A stretch of 6,283 bases of DNA, taken from Chloroflexi bacterium UBA4733. GTDB taxonomy: Bacteria > Chloroflexota > UBA4733. A program made the position numbers and the translations under genes. Positions 5,571 through 6,283 of this stretch are shown here, piece after piece (position 1 is the stretch's first letter; each line of letters starts with the position of its first letter). Under the pieces are notes generated by a model. That model made no database searches, was not told where the DNA came from, and saw only the letters and a program-made list of their open reading frames with translations. The stretch is from NCBI GenBank assembly GCA_002404055.1, contig DHIZ01000165.1:25047-31329 (forward strand), read 5' to 3'.

Positions 5571-6283
5571 ATGGATGCCGCGGCGAATCCTTTAACCTCG
5601 CATTCGATGGGTCCCGACGCCGTTGCTCGCCGTGGCCGCCGGCCCGGCGACCTGCGTGTCGTCGTGCGCCGCGCCGCCAAGCTGCCCCGCACCCTGGGAG
5701 CTCCCTCCCTTTTCGCGGCCAGCTACGGGAACGTCGGGTCCAGCATCTACTACGCCCTGGGCGTCACGGCCGCCTTCGCCCTCGGGCTCACGCCGCTGGC
5801 CTTGATCCTGGCGGGTCTCATCTTCGTCAGCACCGCGCTCAACTACGCCGAGGGCTCAGCGGCGCTACCACACGCCGGCGGAAGCTCCCAGTTCGCTCGT
5901 CGCGCCTTCAACGCGCCGATCGGCTTCCTGGTCGGGTGGGTCCAGCTTCTCAACTACACGGCGACCGTTTCGATCTCTGCCTACTTCGCGATCAGCTACC
6001 TCGGCGTGTTCGAAAAGTACTTCTGGCTTTTCAGCCTCGTCAGGCACAACGAGGTCTGGCACGTGGGCGCCACCGTGGCGCTGATTGCCATCCTGCTCGC
6101 CGTCAACGTCATCGGCATCCAGGAATCGAGCGCGATCAACCTGGTCCTGGCCATGACGGACCTCGTCACGCAATTTGCCCTGGTCATCCTCGGGCTGATC
6201 TTTCTGCTCAACATCAACGTGGTCATTCACAACGTCCACCTCGGCGTTGCGCCGACATGGGGCAACTTCCTGGCCAGCATCTC
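5571..6283 (+). CDS. APC-superfamily permease, 5' part (cut by window end)
   Basis: The frame is open from 5571 to the last base with no stop, giving at least 237 residues. After a hydrophilic, Arg-rich N-terminus the sequence LPRTLGAPSLFAASYGNVGSS begins the transporter core. It contains the broken first helix (YGNVGSSIYYALGV), a second segment (LALILAGLIFVSTALNYAEG), the loop PHAGGSSQFARRAF, and more hydrophobic segments with NVIGIQESSAINLVLA, all typical of APC carriers. About five membrane segments are visible; the usual total is 12 or more. Substrate is unknown. Two in-frame ATGs are possible: 5571, with a weak GGAT five bases upstream, and 5607, with no Shine-Dalgarno; I chose 5571 with low certainty. 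The gene is divergent from the coupled small protein/permease pair and is related to that permease only at superfamily level. Confidence 0.82.
   Translation, partial: MDAAANPLTSHSMGPDAVARRGRRPGDLRVVVRRAAKLPRTLGAPSLFAASYGNVGSSIYYALGVTAAFALGLTPLALILAGLIFVSTALNYAEGSAALPHAGGSSQFARRAFNAPIGFLVGWVQLLNYTATVSISAYFAISYLGVFEKYFWLFSLVRHNEVWHVGATVALIAILLAVNVIGIQESSAINLVLAMTDLVTQFALVILGLIFLLNINVVIHNVHLGVAPTWGNFLASI

Noticed and set aside
5279..5692. N-terminal extension of the minus-strand permease to an ATG at 5692
   Set aside because: The 138 extra residues are Arg/Pro-rich, overlap the coupled small gene and the divergent transporter's start, and the internal ATG at 5278 has its own ribosome site.
5865..6239. 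Minus-strand open frame of 124 codons opposite the partial permease
   Set aside because: Highly charged product with the pattern of an antisense read of membrane segments; the + strand frame is a clear APC carrier.

Overview
The window is GC-rich bacterial chromosomal DNA. It holds five intact or near-intact genes, one broken gene and one gene cut by the right edge. High GC, a TTG start with a strong Shine-Dalgarno, an orphan sugar-type binding lipoprotein with a twin-arginine-like signal, and the style of the GrpE and APC-transporter sequences suggest a Chloroflexota (Thermomicrobia-like) or actinobacterial-type genome. This is inference from protein character; no database search was possible.

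Left part (1-656): an upstream region carries a 20-bp inverted repeat, a perfect TTGACA -35 element and a 12-bp palindrome that matches the Gram-positive LexA (SOS) box. It leads into a small VOC/glyoxalase-fold protein gene on the + strand (213-557). A perfect 11-bp stem-loop lies between this gene and the convergent gene to its right.

Middle (657-3376): an extracellular solute-binding lipoprotein (minus strand, real start probably 2105) has no permease genes beside it. Divergent from it is the first ~90 residues of a D12-class (Dam-like) DNA adenine methyltransferase. This fragment stops just after the SAM-binding motif and lies 2 bp from the 3' end of grpE, so the catalytic half is missing. 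grpE (minus strand) stands alone without dnaK, dnaJ or hrcA in view. Its ~300-bp upstream region is rich in potential RNA stems, including a compact four-stem junction and a hairpin that competes with the junction's closing stem.

Right part (3377-6283): two APC-superfamily transporters are divergently arranged. The minus-strand one (633 aa, about 12 membrane segments plus a ~170-residue soluble C-terminal domain) is preceded by a 75-aa charged helical protein whose stop codon overlaps the transporter start (ATGA), implying translational coupling. The plus-strand one runs off the window. The short divergent promoter region between them carries direct and inverted repeats spaced one helical turn apart.

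No CRISPR array, insertion sequence, rRNA or tRNA was found. The most notable signals are the SOS-like operator on the VOC gene, the truncated methyltransferase, the structured grpE leader, and the small protein coupled to the transporter.
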